Shown piece by piece: positions 15,930 through 24,033 of a stretch of DNA of 64,000 bases (position 1 is the stretch's first letter; every line of letters begins with the position of its first letter). The DNA comes from Mayfieldus sp038040285. GTDB taxonomy: Bacteria; Actinomycetota; Thermoleophilia; Solirubrobacterales; 70-9. Location: the NCBI GenBank assembly GCA_038040285.1, contig JBBPIN010000002.1, positions 62,001 through 126,000 on the forward strand, in the 5' to 3' direction. Under the pieces are notes generated by a model. The model had not been told where the DNA came from. It did not search any database and saw nothing but the letters and a program-made list of their open reading frames with translations. A program made the position numbers and the translations under genes.

Positions 15930-18047
15930 ATGCTCGACGCTCCCGCCTATCTGCTCGGCATGACCGCGCTCCTGGCCAGCATTTGCGCGCTCGGCTTCGG
16001 CGCCGCCCGGGTGCGCAGCCGCTTGCTGGCCGGCTGGTCGGGGATTCCCGCGCGCCTCGCAGATGCCGTCATCGCCCTGGCCCTGCTGATCTGGATCGCG
16101 GAACTGGTCGGGACCGTCGGGATGCTGGAGCGGGCACCGCTGGTCGCCGCGTGCGTCGCCGTGGGTCTGGGTTTGCGACTTGCGGTTCGGCCGCCGCCCC
16201 CCGGTGACGGCCAGCCACCTCCTGGGCCCGCGCACGGAAGCTGGGGTCGCTCGGTCGCGACGGCGATCGCGGCAATCCTGATTGTGCACTGGTCGATCGG
16301 AACGATCGCCGCCCTCGGCACCGGCATGACCAGCTACGACTCGGCCTGGTACCACATGCCGTTCGCCGCCCACTTCGCGCAGACCGGCTCCTCGGTGGGC
16401 TTCGCCTACGTCTCGCCGCGCTACCTCGCATGGTTCTACCCCCAGAACTCCGAGCTACTGCACGGAGTCGGCATGGTGTTCTTCCACAGGGATCTCCTGT
16501 CACCGATGCTCAACCTGCTCTGGATGGGTGGTTGCCTTGTCGCTGCATGGTGCATCGGCAGGCCGTACGGAAAGGGCACCTGGACGGTCGCCGCGGTCGC
16601 GGTGTTGCTCGACGCCGGGGTGATGGCCGACCAGGCCGGCGAGGCGCGCAACGACACGCTGGGGCTGTTCTTCCTGCTCGCAGCGGTCGCGATGCTCGTC
16701 AACGGCGCGGCCGCCGACAAGGAGCGCCGGCCCGGTCTCGGGCCCCTGGCGATCGCCGGGCTCTGCGCCGGTCTGGCCGCGGGCACGAAGCTGAGCTTCC
16801 TGGCGCCGGCTGCGGCGGTACTGATCGGGGTCCCCGCGATCGCCGCCGCGGGTAATCGACGCCGGGCGTCGCTCTCCTTCGGGGTCCCGCTGCTCGCCGG
16901 CTGCGCCTTCTGGTACGTGCGCAACACGGTTGTCGCCGGTAACCCGCTGCCCTGGTTTCGGGCGCTTGGGCCGCTGCGGCTCGACGGCCCCGAGCAGGGC
17001 CTGGGCGGAAAGTCGCAGTTCTCTGTTCTTCACTACGTCGGCGACGGAAGGGTGTGGAGGGATTGGTTCGAGCCAAGCCTCGGCCACCGCCTCGGCGAGC
17101 TGTGGCCGCTCCTACTGTTGGCGGCGGTGATCGCCATCGTCGTCTGCCTGGCGCGAGCCCAGTCGCACCTGAAGCTGGTTGCCTTCGCGGCCGCGGCCGG
17201 CGTCGTCGCCTACCTGCTGGACGGCACCTCCGCCGAGGGGCCGCCCGGGATGCCCGAAGGGTTTGCCTCCAGCCTCCGGCACCTGTTGCCGGCACTCTGC
17301 ATGGCCCTGGTTCTGCTGCCGCTGACGCCCGGCATGCGCTCGCGCCGGGCGGGAGCTGGTTTGGGGGTGCTGCTGGCGGTGTTCTTGATCGCCGGCGATC
17401 GGTCCGGCGAGCCCTGGCGCCCGGTGTACGTCCTGGTGGCGGTCGTCGCCGCTGCGGTCGCGGTCTGCATGCCGCTGCTGCGCCGGACGGACATGCGTCG
17501 AAACGTCGCGCGAATTTCGCCCGCCGCCGCGGCGGCGGCCGCGGTGGGGCTGCTCCTGGTCGGCGGCTGGTTCCTGCAGCGCTCCTATCTCAGCCATCGC
17601 TATGACGGCGAGGACTTCAGGTCGGCGGGTCTGAACGCCGCCTTCGAATGGGCCAACGACCAGCGCGAGCAGCGAATCGCGACAACGCTCCCGATCCAGT
17701 ACCCGTTGATCGGTCCCGACCTCTCCAACCGGGTCACATTCGTCGGTCGCCAGCACGACGACGCGGGTTTCACCCTGATCCGTGGTTGCCGGCCGTTGCG
17801 CGCCGCGCTTGCGGCTGGGGACTACCGGTTCGTGGTCACGGCCGGTGGGCTGGGACCCCGGGAGCCGGGCAAGAGCCATTGCCTGGCCAAGGACCCACGG
17901 GCCCGGCCGGTCGTCCGGGAGTACCAGATCGTCGTCTTTCGCCTCGAGCGCCGCCGCGCCGCCGGTGTGAGGGACCGTTCACCCGAGCTCGGGCCCTCCG
18001 AGGCCCGCCGCCACCGCGTCGAGCGGCAGCGCAGCTCGCGGTCCTGA
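15930..18047 (+). CDS. Polytopic GT-C-like membrane protein, paralog B
   Basis: 705 residues starting MLDAPAYLLGMTALL; the frame is open back to 15762 but that part overlaps the GH92 signal region. It is a full-length paralog of the protein at 9048-11141: SYDSAWYHMPFAAHFAQ, YLAWFYPQNSELLHGVG, AAWCIGRPYG, then FWYVRNTVVAGNPLPW, and near the C-terminus QYPLIGPDLSNRV. The conserved Asp-Ser-x-Trp-Tyr-His in the first outside loop is the likely active site of a lipid-sugar-dependent transferase; this is inference. It ends 50 nt before lepA and closes the glycan island. Confidence 0.75.
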   Translation: MLDAPAYLLGMTALLASICALGFGAARVRSRLLAGWSGIPARLADAVIALALLIWIAELVGTVGMLERAPLVAACVAVGLGLRLAVRPPPPGDGQPPPGPAHGSWGRSVATAIAAILIVHWSIGTIAALGTGMTSYDSAWYHMPFAAHFAQTGSSVGFAYVSPRYLAWFYPQNSELLHGVGMVFFHRDLLSPMLNLLWMGGCLVAAWCIGRPYGKGTWTVAAVAVLLDAGVMADQAGEARNDTLGLFFLLAAVAMLVNGAAADKERRPGLGPLAIAGLCAGLAAGTKLSFLAPAAAVLIGVPAIAAAGNRRRASLSFGVPLLAGCAFWYVRNTVVAGNPLPWFRALGPLRLDGPEQGLGGKSQFSVLHYVGDGRVWRDWFEPSLGHRLGELWPLLLLAAVIAIVVCLARAQSHLKLVAFAAAAGVVAYLLDGTSAEGPPGMPEGFASSLRHLLPALCMALVLLPLTPGMRSRRAGAGLGVLLAVFLIAGDRSGEPWRPVYVLVAVVAAAVAVCMPLLRRTDMRRNVARISPAAAAAAAVGLLLVGGWFLQRSYLSHRYDGEDFRSAGLNAAFEWANDQREQRIATTLPIQYPLIGPDLSNRVTFVGRQHDDAGFTLIRGCRPLRAALAAGDYRFVVTAGGLGPREPGKSHCLAKDPRARPVVREYQIVVFRLERRRAAGVRDRSPELGPSEARRHRVERQRSSRS

Positions 18048-18097
18048 GGTCGGCGGCGAGGGCGCCTGGGCGCGCCCCGCCATACTGGCGATCCGAA

Positions 18098-19891
18098 ATG
18101 GAGCGAATCCGGAACTTCTCGATCATTGCCCACATCGACCACGGCAAGTCGACCCTGGCCGACCGCATCCTGGAGATAACCGGGGCGATCGACCCGAGCA
18201 AGATGCGCGCCCAGGTGCTCGACTCGATGGATCTGGAGCGTGAGCGGGGGATCACGATCAAGGCGCAGGCGGTGAGGGTCGAGTACGGGGCCTCCGATGG
18301 CCAGACCTACCACCTGCATCTGATCGATACCCCGGGTCACGTCGACTTCTCCTACGAGGTCTCGCGCAGCCTCGCCGCCTGCGAGGGCGCCCTGCTTGTC
18401 GTCGACGCGGCGCAGGGAGTGGAGGCGCAGACGGTCGCCAACACCTATATGGCCATCGAGAGCGGTTTGGAGCTGATCCCGGTGATCAACAAGGTCGACC
18501 TGCCGGGCGCCGAGCCCGATCGGGTCGCCGGCGAAATCTCCGACCTGCTCGGCGGCGACCCGGGAAAGATCCACCGCATCTCGGCGAAGACCGGCGAGGG
18601 GGTGGTGGAGGTCCTGGAGGCGATCACCGAGCGGATCCCGCCCCCTGCCGGAGACGAGGGGGCTCCCCCGCGGGCGCTGATCTTCGACTCCGAGTTCGAC
18701 CAGTACCGAGGCGTCGTCGCCTACGTTCGGATGGTCGACGGGAAGTTCTCAAAGCGGGGCCAGATCGTCGCCATGCAGGCCGGGACCGAGGCCGAGATCG
18801 ACGACATCGGCTTCTTCACCCCGGAGATGCGGCCCGCGCCGGGGCTGTCGGCCGGCGAGGTTGGATATGTGATCACGGGCATCAAAGATGTGGCGCGGCT
18901 ACGGGTAGGAGACACCCTGACCGATCGCGGTCGGCGAGCGGCCGAATCACTGCCCGGCTACCGCGAGGTGAAACCGATGGTCTTCTGCGGGCTGTATCCG
19001 ATCGACACCGATCGCTACGAGGACCTCCGCGACGCACTCGACCGCCTGTCGCTGAACGACGCGGCGCTCTCCTATGACCCGGAGACCTCGCAGGCGCTTG
19101 GCTTCGGGTTTCGCTGCGGCTTTCTAGGTCTGCTGCACATGGACATCGTGCGTGAGCGCCTGGAGCGCGAATACGACCTCGAGCTGCTCGCGACCACCCC
19201 CAACGTCCGCTACGAGGTGCTGCTGATCGGCGGCGAGACAGCTGACGTGCGCAGTCCGACCGAGATGCCCGACCCGGCCTCGATCGCCGAGATCCGCGAG
19301 CCCTACATCCGCGCCACGATCATCGCTCCAGTCGACTACGTGGGCGCCGTGATGGAGCTGTGCCAGGGACGGCGCGGCGCACACGTCGACATGCACTACC
19401 TGTCTCCGCAGCGGGTGCAGATTCGCTACGACCTGCCGCTGGCCGAGATCGTGCTCGACTTCTTCGACCTGCTGAAGTCCTCCACCCGCGGCTACGCCTC
19501 GCTCGACTACGAGCCGATCGGCTACCGCCCTTCGGACCTGGTGAAGCTCGACGTGCTGCTGGCGGGCGAGACGGTCGACGCGCTGAGCCAGGTCGTCCAT
19601 CGCGACAAGGCCTACGACGCCGGCCGGGCGCTGGTCGAGCGGCTCCAGAAGACGATCCCGCGCCAGCTCTTCGACATCCCGGTTCAGGCCGCGGTCGGCT
19701 CGCGGGTTCTGGCTCGCGAAACGGTCAAGGCGCTGCGCAAGGACGTCACCGCGAAGCTCTACGGCGGCGACGTGACCCGCAAGCGAAAGCTGTTGGAGAA
19801 GCAGAAGAAGGGCAAGAAGCGGATGAAGCAGGTCGGCTCGGTGGAGGTGCCACAGGAGGCGTTCCTGGCCGTGTTGGAGATCGATGAGTGA
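18098..19891 (+). CDS. lepA: Elongation factor 4 (LepA)
   Basis: 597 residues, the standard length. It is a ribosome-associated GTPase that remodels stalled or misassembled ribosomes. G motifs are intact: AHIDHGKST (G1), RERGITI (G2), DTPGH (G3), NKVD (G4) and SAKTG (G5). The unique C-terminal domain is present with DYEPIGYRPSDLVKLD and the basic tail ending KKGKKRMKQVG. The ATG at 18098 matches the family start (M-x-x-I-R-N-F-S-I-I-A-H). Its last 8 nt overlap the next gene. Confidence 0.97.
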   Translation: MERIRNFSIIAHIDHGKSTLADRILEITGAIDPSKMRAQVLDSMDLERERGITIKAQAVRVEYGASDGQTYHLHLIDTPGHVDFSYEVSRSLAACEGALLVVDAAQGVEAQTVANTYMAIESGLELIPVINKVDLPGAEPDRVAGEISDLLGGDPGKIHRISAKTGEGVVEVLEAITERIPPPAGDEGAPPRALIFDSEFDQYRGVVAYVRMVDGKFSKRGQIVAMQAGTEAEIDDIGFFTPEMRPAPGLSAGEVGYVITGIKDVARLRVGDTLTDRGRRAAESLPGYREVKPMVFCGLYPIDTDRYEDLRDALDRLSLNDAALSYDPETSQALGFGFRCGFLGLLHMDIVRERLEREYDLELLATTPNVRYEVLLIGGETADVRSPTEMPDPASIAEIREPYIRATIIAPVDYVGAVMELCQGRRGAHVDMHYLSPQRVQIRYDLPLAEIVLDFFDLLKSSTRGYASLDYEPIGYRPSDLVKLDVLLAGETVDALSQVVHRDKAYDAGRALVERLQKTIPRQLFDIPVQAAVGSRVLARETVKALRKDVTAKLYGGDVTRKRKLLEKQKKGKKRMKQVGSVEVPQEAFLAVLEIDE

Positions 19892-20312
19892 GGAGGAACG
19901 CAACCTGGAAATCGCACGCGAGGGGCTCGAGGCCTTTCAGCGGGGCGACATCGAGACGTTCCTGAACTTCCTCGACCCCGACGTCGAGGTGTTCAGCCCC
20001 CCCGAGCTGCCCAATCCCGCACACTTCACGGGCCGCGACGGCTATCTGCCCTGGGCGAGCCGGTGGCTCGACGCCTGGGAGAGCTTCGAGCTCGAGGCGG
20101 AGGCCTTTGAGCCCGTGGGGGAGCACCACGTTTTGATGACGGCGCTGCAGCGCGGGGTGGGCAAGGGGAGCGGGGTGGAGGTGGAGATGCGCGTCTGTTA
20201 CATGCTCGAGTACCGCGACGGGCTGGCGACCCGGGTCCACCTCTACGCCAATCGCGAGCTGGCGCTAGAGGAAGCGCGGTCCGGGGAACAGGGCGCTCCG
20301 GGCGCGCCCTAG
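19884..20312 (+). CDS. SnoaL/NTF2-like small protein
   Basis: 142 residues, one NTF2-like fold. The opening EIAREGLEAFQRGDIETFLNFLDPDVEVF is the usual SnoaL-type helix pair and first strand, and RVCYMLEYRDGLATRVHLYAN the final sheet. Members include polyketide cyclases, steroid isomerases and many uncharacterised proteins; no catalytic residues allow a choice. It overlaps lepA by 8 nt, so translation is coupled, and overlaps the convergent gene at its 3' end by 4 nt. Confidence 0.8.
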   Translation: MSEEERNLEIAREGLEAFQRGDIETFLNFLDPDVEVFSPPELPNPAHFTGRDGYLPWASRWLDAWESFELEAEAFEPVGEHHVLMTALQRGVGKGSGVEVEMRVCYMLEYRDGLATRVHLYANRELALEEARSGEQGAPGAP

Positions 20313-20587
20313 CCGGACGTTCGCCGCAGCAGACGCCGCCAGAGCGAGGGCGCCGGGGGTTGGGTGCTCCGCCACTCGTCGCGGGTCGGGAGCCGGCCAG
20401 CCTCGCGGGCGCGCATCACGCAGCGGGTATGGGCGTGGCGGCGCCGTGTCGAGTCTCCCTCCGGGGCGATCAGCGTGTGATCGCTGAGCGCCGGCAGGAA
20501 GTCGCCGCAGAGCGGGCAGCGATAGGTGGCGGGCTTGCGATTCTGGGCCCGGCGCATCGACCACCAGCGCGGTGGGGCCTCCTTCAT
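20309..20587 (-). CDS. Small HNH/zinc-ribbon-like hypothetical protein
   Basis: 92 residues, basic, from ATG. It contains C24-x2-C27 (YRCPLCGD) and then H51, H53 and C56 (HAHTRC), enough to form one zinc site. The order, with Cys-x2-Cys followed about 25 residues later by His-x-His-x2-Cys, recalls degenerate HNH-type or ribbon folds, but no family is recognised. The C-terminus is Trp/Arg-rich. It is flanked by the NTF2-like gene and the UPF0145 gene. Confidence 0.6.
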   Translation of the reverse strand: MKEAPPRWWSMRRAQNRKPATYRCPLCGDFLPALSDHTLIAPEGDSTRRRHAHTRCVMRAREAGRLPTRDEWRSTQPPAPSLWRRLLRRTSG

Positions 20588-20611
20588 GCCCAGAGCGTGG
20601 CGGGTCTGCTG

Positions 20612-20932
20612 CTAGGCCTTGGTGGCCTTGACCGCGGTGCCGTAGGCGCAGATCTCGGTCCAGGTAGTGCCCAGCTCGGAGGTGTCGAAGCGAAAGGCGA
20701 TGATCGCGGTTGCGCCCTTGCCCTCGGCCTCCTCGACCAGGCGTTCGGTCGCATGCGCACGGCCCTCGGCGAGCATCTTGGTCATCCCCTTCAGCTCGCC
20801 GCCGCCCAGTGACTTCAGCGTCGCACCGATCTGGGAACCGATGTTGCGCGACCTTACCGTGAGCCCGAAGACCTCTCCCAGCACCTCGTCGATCGTGTAG
20901 CCGGGCAGATCGTTCATCGTCGTGATGATCAT
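20612..20932 (-). CDS. UPF0145 (YbjQ-like) protein
   Basis: 106 residues from the ATG at 20932, the standard size. The family signature is clear: MIITTMNDLPGYTI at the start, VFGLTVRSRNIGSQIGA in the centre, and ARAHATERLVEEAEGKGATAI-like residues leading to FRFDTSE. YbjQ proteins form pentamers and have no settled biochemical role, though they were once annotated as heavy-metal-binding. A TTG 9 nt further upstream is possible, but the ATG sits 7 nt after a -10 box. Confidence 0.9.
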   Translation of the reverse strand: MIITTMNDLPGYTIDEVLGEVFGLTVRSRNIGSQIGATLKSLGGGELKGMTKMLAEGRAHATERLVEEAEGKGATAIIAFRFDTSELGTTWTEICAYGTAVKATKA

Positions 20933-20939
20933 CGGCGGC

Positions 20940-20945
20940 AACTTA
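20940..20945 (-). promoter_or_regulatory. -10 box (TAAGTT) of the UPF0145 gene, leaderless
   Basis: Read on the minus strand, TAAGTT ends 7 nt before the ATG at 20932. It matches the leaderless arrangement seen at other genes here and decides between the ATG and the TTG at 20941, which lies inside the box region. Confidence 0.55.
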
Positions 20946-21005
20946 CCAGCGGCCCGCCGAAAGGCAAGGCCGGCTGGACGTACGGCCCTGGCCCGGGTAC
21001 CCGAA

Positions 21006-21011
21006 TAGAAT
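21006..21011 (+). promoter_or_regulatory. -10 box (TAGAAT) of the MaoC gene pair
   Basis: TAGAAT lies 11 nt before the ATG at 21023. It gives either a leaderless transcript or one with only a few untranslated bases. Confidence 0.45.
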
Positions 21012-21022
21012 CCGCCCCCGCG

Positions 21023-21463
21023 ATGCCGGTCTCAAAGGACGCAGTCGGGAAGCAGTGGCCGCCGGTCGTCTACCAGGCGGGGCGCGAGAAGATCCGCGAG
21101 TTCGCGAACGCGGTTGGCGCCGCGAACCCGGTTCATCACGATCGCGAGGCGGCTGTGGCGGCCGGCTACCGCGACGTCGTCGCACCGCCGATGTTCTGCG
21201 TCGTCTACAGCGTCCCGGCAATCGCGCCGGGGATCGTCGACCCCGAGGTGGGGATCAATTTCGCGACCATGGTGCACGGCGGCCAGGAATTCATCTGGGG
21301 CGAGCCGGTCTGCTCGGGAGACGAGATCACGACGACCGCGAGCCTGACCGACGTCTATCAGAAGGACGACAAGGGCTTCTACGTATTCGAATCGGAGTCG
21401 GTGAACCAGGACGGCCAGCAGACCGTTCGCGGCATCTGGACCGACATAGTGAGGGGGGTCTGA
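21023..21463 (+). CDS. MaoC-like dehydratase subunit (HadA/HadC type)
   Basis: 146 residues, a single hotdog fold of the FAS1-DH/HadA type. The central helix is present (IREFANAVGAANPVHHDREAA), but the catalytic His-Asp motif of the hydratase subunit is incomplete, as in the structural partner HadA or HadC of mycobacteria. VAPPMFCVVYS follows. The product probably pairs with the next gene product to form an (R)-3-hydroxyacyl-ACP dehydratase of type II fatty-acid synthesis. The two genes are 1 nt apart. Confidence 0.82.
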   Translation: MPVSKDAVGKQWPPVVYQAGREKIREFANAVGAANPVHHDREAAVAAGYRDVVAPPMFCVVYSVPAIAPGIVDPEVGINFATMVHGGQEFIWGEPVCSGDEITTTASLTDVYQKDDKGFYVFESESVNQDGQQTVRGIWTDIVRGV

Positions 21464-21464
21464 A

Positions 21465-21857
21465 TTGGCCGACCTCAAGCAGGGCGACGCGATCCCGGAG
21501 CTGAAGGAGACCCCGGACAAGTACCTGCCGCATCGCTACGCCGGCGCCTCGGGTGACTTCAATCCGATCCACATCGATCCCGAGTTCGCCAAGCAGGTCG
21601 GCCTGCCCGGCACCATCCTCCACGGCCTCTACATGATGGCCCTGGTGGCCCGCGCGAACGCCAACCTCGCGGACGGCGACCCGCGAGCCCTGAAGCGGCT
21701 CTCGGTCCAGTTCCGGGGCATGGGCATCCCCGAGCAGGAGATCGTCGTCTCCGGCGAGGTCAAGGAAGTCGATGGCAACAAGGTCGTCACCGAGGGGGTC
21801 GCGAAACAGGGGGATACACGCGTGATCCGCAATGCGGAGGCAGAAATAGAGCTGTAG
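21465..21857 (+). CDS. MaoC-like dehydratase catalytic subunit (HadB type)
   Basis: 130 residues from TTG. It holds the full hydratase-2 motif: YAGASGDFNPIHIDPEFA followed by the helix ending ILHGLYMM, with catalytic Asp and His in D-x-N-P-x-H. It removes water from 3-hydroxyacyl thioesters. With the preceding gene it forms a HadAB-like heterodimer; in actinobacteria such pairs elongate long-chain or mycolic-type fatty acids, but here ordinary membrane lipid synthesis is as likely. The ATG-less start is set by position directly after the upstream stop. Confidence 0.85.
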   Translation: MADLKQGDAIPELKETPDKYLPHRYAGASGDFNPIHIDPEFAKQVGLPGTILHGLYMMALVARANANLADGDPRALKRLSVQFRGMGIPEQEIVVSGEVKEVDGNKVVTEGVAKQGDTRVIRNAEAEIEL

Positions 21858-21876
21858 GGCTCTGGGGGCCAGCCCT
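21856..21876 (+). promoter_or_regulatory. Inverted repeat upstream of hrcA
   Basis: AGGGCT at 21856-21861 and AGCCCT at 21871-21876 form a 6-bp stem around a G/C-rich loop between the hadB-like stop and the hrcA -10 box. It could be an operator or a weak terminator. It does not match the CIRCE element that HrcA normally binds. Confidence 0.35.
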
Positions 21877-21878
21877 CT

Positions 21879-21884
21879 TAGAAT
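21879..21884 (+). promoter_or_regulatory. -10 box (TAGAAT) of hrcA, leaderless
   Basis: TAGAAT ends 6 nt before the hrcA ATG at 21891, so the transcript should begin at the start codon. Confidence 0.6.
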
Positions 21885-21890
21885 TGGCGC

Positions 21891-22913
21891 ATGCTGACCG
21901 AGCGCCAGGAATTGATCCTTCAGTGCGTTGTCGACGAGCACCTCGAGTCCGGAAAGCCCGTCGGGTCGAAGGCGCTTGCAGGAAAGAAGGAGATCGTCTG
22001 GAGCCCGTCCACCGTGCGGGTCGAGCTCTCGGCCCTCGAGGGGGCGGGGTTCCTGACCCACCCGCACACCTCCGCCGGCCGCGTCCCAACCGATTCCGGC
22101 TACAGGACCTATGTCGAGGGGCTGCTCGCCTCCGAGCCTCGATCGAGCGGAGTGGGAGTGGAGCTGGAGCTGTCGAGGATGCGTCGCGAGGTCGACGATG
22201 CGATGCGCGAGACAACCGCCGCCCTGTCGAAGATGACCGACCTGGTCGCGCTGGTCACGGCGCCGCCGCTGGACACCGCAACCATCCACCGCGTCGAGGC
22301 GCTCCTGCTTCAGCCCAACGTCGTGATGGTGGTGGTGATCAGCTCCGCGGGCGCGGTCACCAAACGCACCTTCAGCTTCGACGAGCCGGTGGACCCGGGC
22401 GTGGTCGAATGGGCCTCGGAGTACCTCATCGAACGACTTTCCGGTCTCGGTCTCGGGGCGAGGATGATCGCCGGCCGGCTCGCGGACCCCGAGCTCGGCC
22501 GGGCCGAGCAGCGGTTCCTGAGCAGCATCCGGACCGCGTTCAGCTCGCTCGAGGGGGCGGGGGAGCAGCAGCTTTACATGGAGGGAGCCGCGAGTCTGCT
22601 CTCCGAGAGCCATTTCGGCGACCTACCCGACATCGACCGCCTGATGCGGACACTGGAGCGACGCGCCAGCGTGCTGCGCATGCTGCGCTCGGCGCTCGAC
22701 GAGCGCTCCGTCTTCCTCTGGATCGGCGACGAGAACCCCCAGCCCGAGCTGCGCTCGGTGAGCGTGGTGGGCGCCAACTACGGACTCGGCTACCGCAACC
22801 TCGGTTCGGTGGGCGTAGTGGGGCCGCTGCGAATGGACTACGCGACGGCGATCGTCTCGGTGCGCGACACCGCCCGCGAGCTGTCGCGCTACTTCGAGTC
22901 GGTCTACGAATAG
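21891..22913 (+). CDS. hrcA: Heat-inducible transcription repressor HrcA
   Basis: 340 residues. An N-terminal winged helix (LTERQELILQCVVDEHLES, then WSPSTVRVELSALEGAGFL) is followed by the signature HTSAGRVPTDSGYRTYV and the GAF-like and dimerisation domains (NVVMVVVISSAGAV). HrcA represses groE and dnaK operons by binding CIRCE. No CIRCE (TTAGCACTC-N9-GAGTGCTAA) is visible before this gene, so autoregulation is not supported here. dnaJ follows after 4 nt. Confidence 0.96.
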   Translation: MLTERQELILQCVVDEHLESGKPVGSKALAGKKEIVWSPSTVRVELSALEGAGFLTHPHTSAGRVPTDSGYRTYVEGLLASEPRSSGVGVELELSRMRREVDDAMRETTAALSKMTDLVALVTAPPLDTATIHRVEALLLQPNVVMVVVISSAGAVTKRTFSFDEPVDPGVVEWASEYLIERLSGLGLGARMIAGRLADPELGRAEQRFLSSIRTAFSSLEGAGEQQLYMEGAASLLSESHFGDLPDIDRLMRTLERRASVLRMLRSALDERSVFLWIGDENPQPELRSVSVVGANYGLGYRNLGSVGVVGPLRMDYATAIVSVRDTARELSRYFESVYE

Positions 22914-22917
22914 CCGC

Positions 22918-24030
22918 ATGAGCCGCGACTACTACGAGGTGCTCGGCGTCGAGCGGGCGGCCTCCGAGCAGGAGGTCAAGAAGGCGTTCCGGCGACTGGC
23001 CCGCGAGCTGCACCCCGACGTCAACTCCCACGACCCCGAGGCGGAGGAGAAGTTCAAGGAAGCGGCGGAGGCGTACGAGGTGCTGTCCGACCCGTGGCGG
23101 CGTCAGACCTACGATTCCTTCGGCCGCGAGGGGCTGCGCTCCGGCGGTTGGTCGCCACGCAGCGCCGGCTTCGGCTCGATCGAGGACATCTTCCAGGCCT
23201 TCTTCGGTGCCGGAGATCCGTTCGGCTTCTCCCGCGGCCCCGCCGGCGGGGGCGACGTCGTGGCGACGGTCGACGTAAAGCTCGAGGAGGTCGCAACGGG
23301 GGCGGCCCGCGAGCTCAGCTTCGACGCGGTGATGGCCTGCGAACGGTGCAACGGCAACGGAGCCGAACCCGGCACGCCGATCAGCACCTGCGACCGCTGC
23401 GGTGGCAGCGGCCAGGTTCGCTACGTCTCCCGCACCGCCTTCGGACAACTCGTCCGGGCTGCGACCTGCGAGGCCTGCCGCGGCGACGGGCGGGTCGCCG
23501 AGACCCCGTGTGAGGCCTGCGACGGGGCGGGGCGAAAGGCCGGCATCCGACACTTCGACCTCGAGGTGCCGCCCGGCATCGAGGACGGGCAGCGCCTCCG
23601 CATCTCGGGAGCCGGCCACGCCGGCGAGCCCGGTGGCCGGCCGGGGGACCTGTATGTCGAGGTGCGGGTGGCCGAGGACGAGCGCTTCCACCGCGACGGC
23701 GAGGATCTGGTCTCGATCGTCGACGTGCCGGCGACGGTGGCGATGCTTGGCACCACGGTGAGCGTCGAGACGCTGGAGGGGAAGCGAGTTGTGTCGGTGC
23801 CGCCAGGGTCCCAGGGAGGCACCGAGGTTCTTCTGCGCGGCCTCGGCCTACCGCGGCTCGGGGGCCGGTCGCGCGGTGATCAGCGCGTGGTGCTGAACGT
23901 CGTTGTGCCAGCCAACCTCAGCGACGAGCAACTTGAGCTGGCGCAACAGCTGAACGACACGATCGAGTCCCACAATCTGCAGCCGTCGCAGGAGGGCTTC
24001 CTCTCCCGTGTGCGCCGCGCCTTTGGATAG
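22918..24030 (+). CDS. dnaJ: Chaperone DnaJ
   Basis: 370 residues. The J domain (1-70) has the HPD motif in LHPDVNSHDPEA. It is followed by a short Gly/Phe region, four CxxCxGxG zinc repeats (CERCNGNG, CDRCGGSG, CEACRGDG, CEACDGAG; about 139-207) and the C-terminal substrate-binding domains. It stimulates DnaK ATPase and hands over unfolded clients. The companion dnaK and grpE are not in this window; the hrcA-dnaJ pair is the actinobacterial DnaJ2 arrangement. prmA follows after 3 nt. Confidence 0.96.
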   Translation: MSRDYYEVLGVERAASEQEVKKAFRRLARELHPDVNSHDPEAEEKFKEAAEAYEVLSDPWRRQTYDSFGREGLRSGGWSPRSAGFGSIEDIFQAFFGAGDPFGFSRGPAGGGDVVATVDVKLEEVATGAARELSFDAVMACERCNGNGAEPGTPISTCDRCGGSGQVRYVSRTAFGQLVRAATCEACRGDGRVAETPCEACDGAGRKAGIRHFDLEVPPGIEDGQRLRISGAGHAGEPGGRPGDLYVEVRVAEDERFHRDGEDLVSIVDVPATVAMLGTTVSVETLEGKRVVSVPPGSQGGTEVLLRGLGLPRLGGRSRGDQRVVLNVVVPANLSDEQLELAQQLNDTIESHNLQPSQEGFLSRVRRAFG

Positions 24031-24033
24031 AGC

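Noticed and set aside
21856..21890. CIRCE operator for HrcA
   Set aside because: The inverted repeat present (AGGGCT/AGCCCT) does not match the CIRCE consensus.
22540..23691. 383-codon minus-strand frame antisense to hrcA and dnaJ
   Set aside because: Shadow frame, no recognisable domain, overlaps two certain genes.
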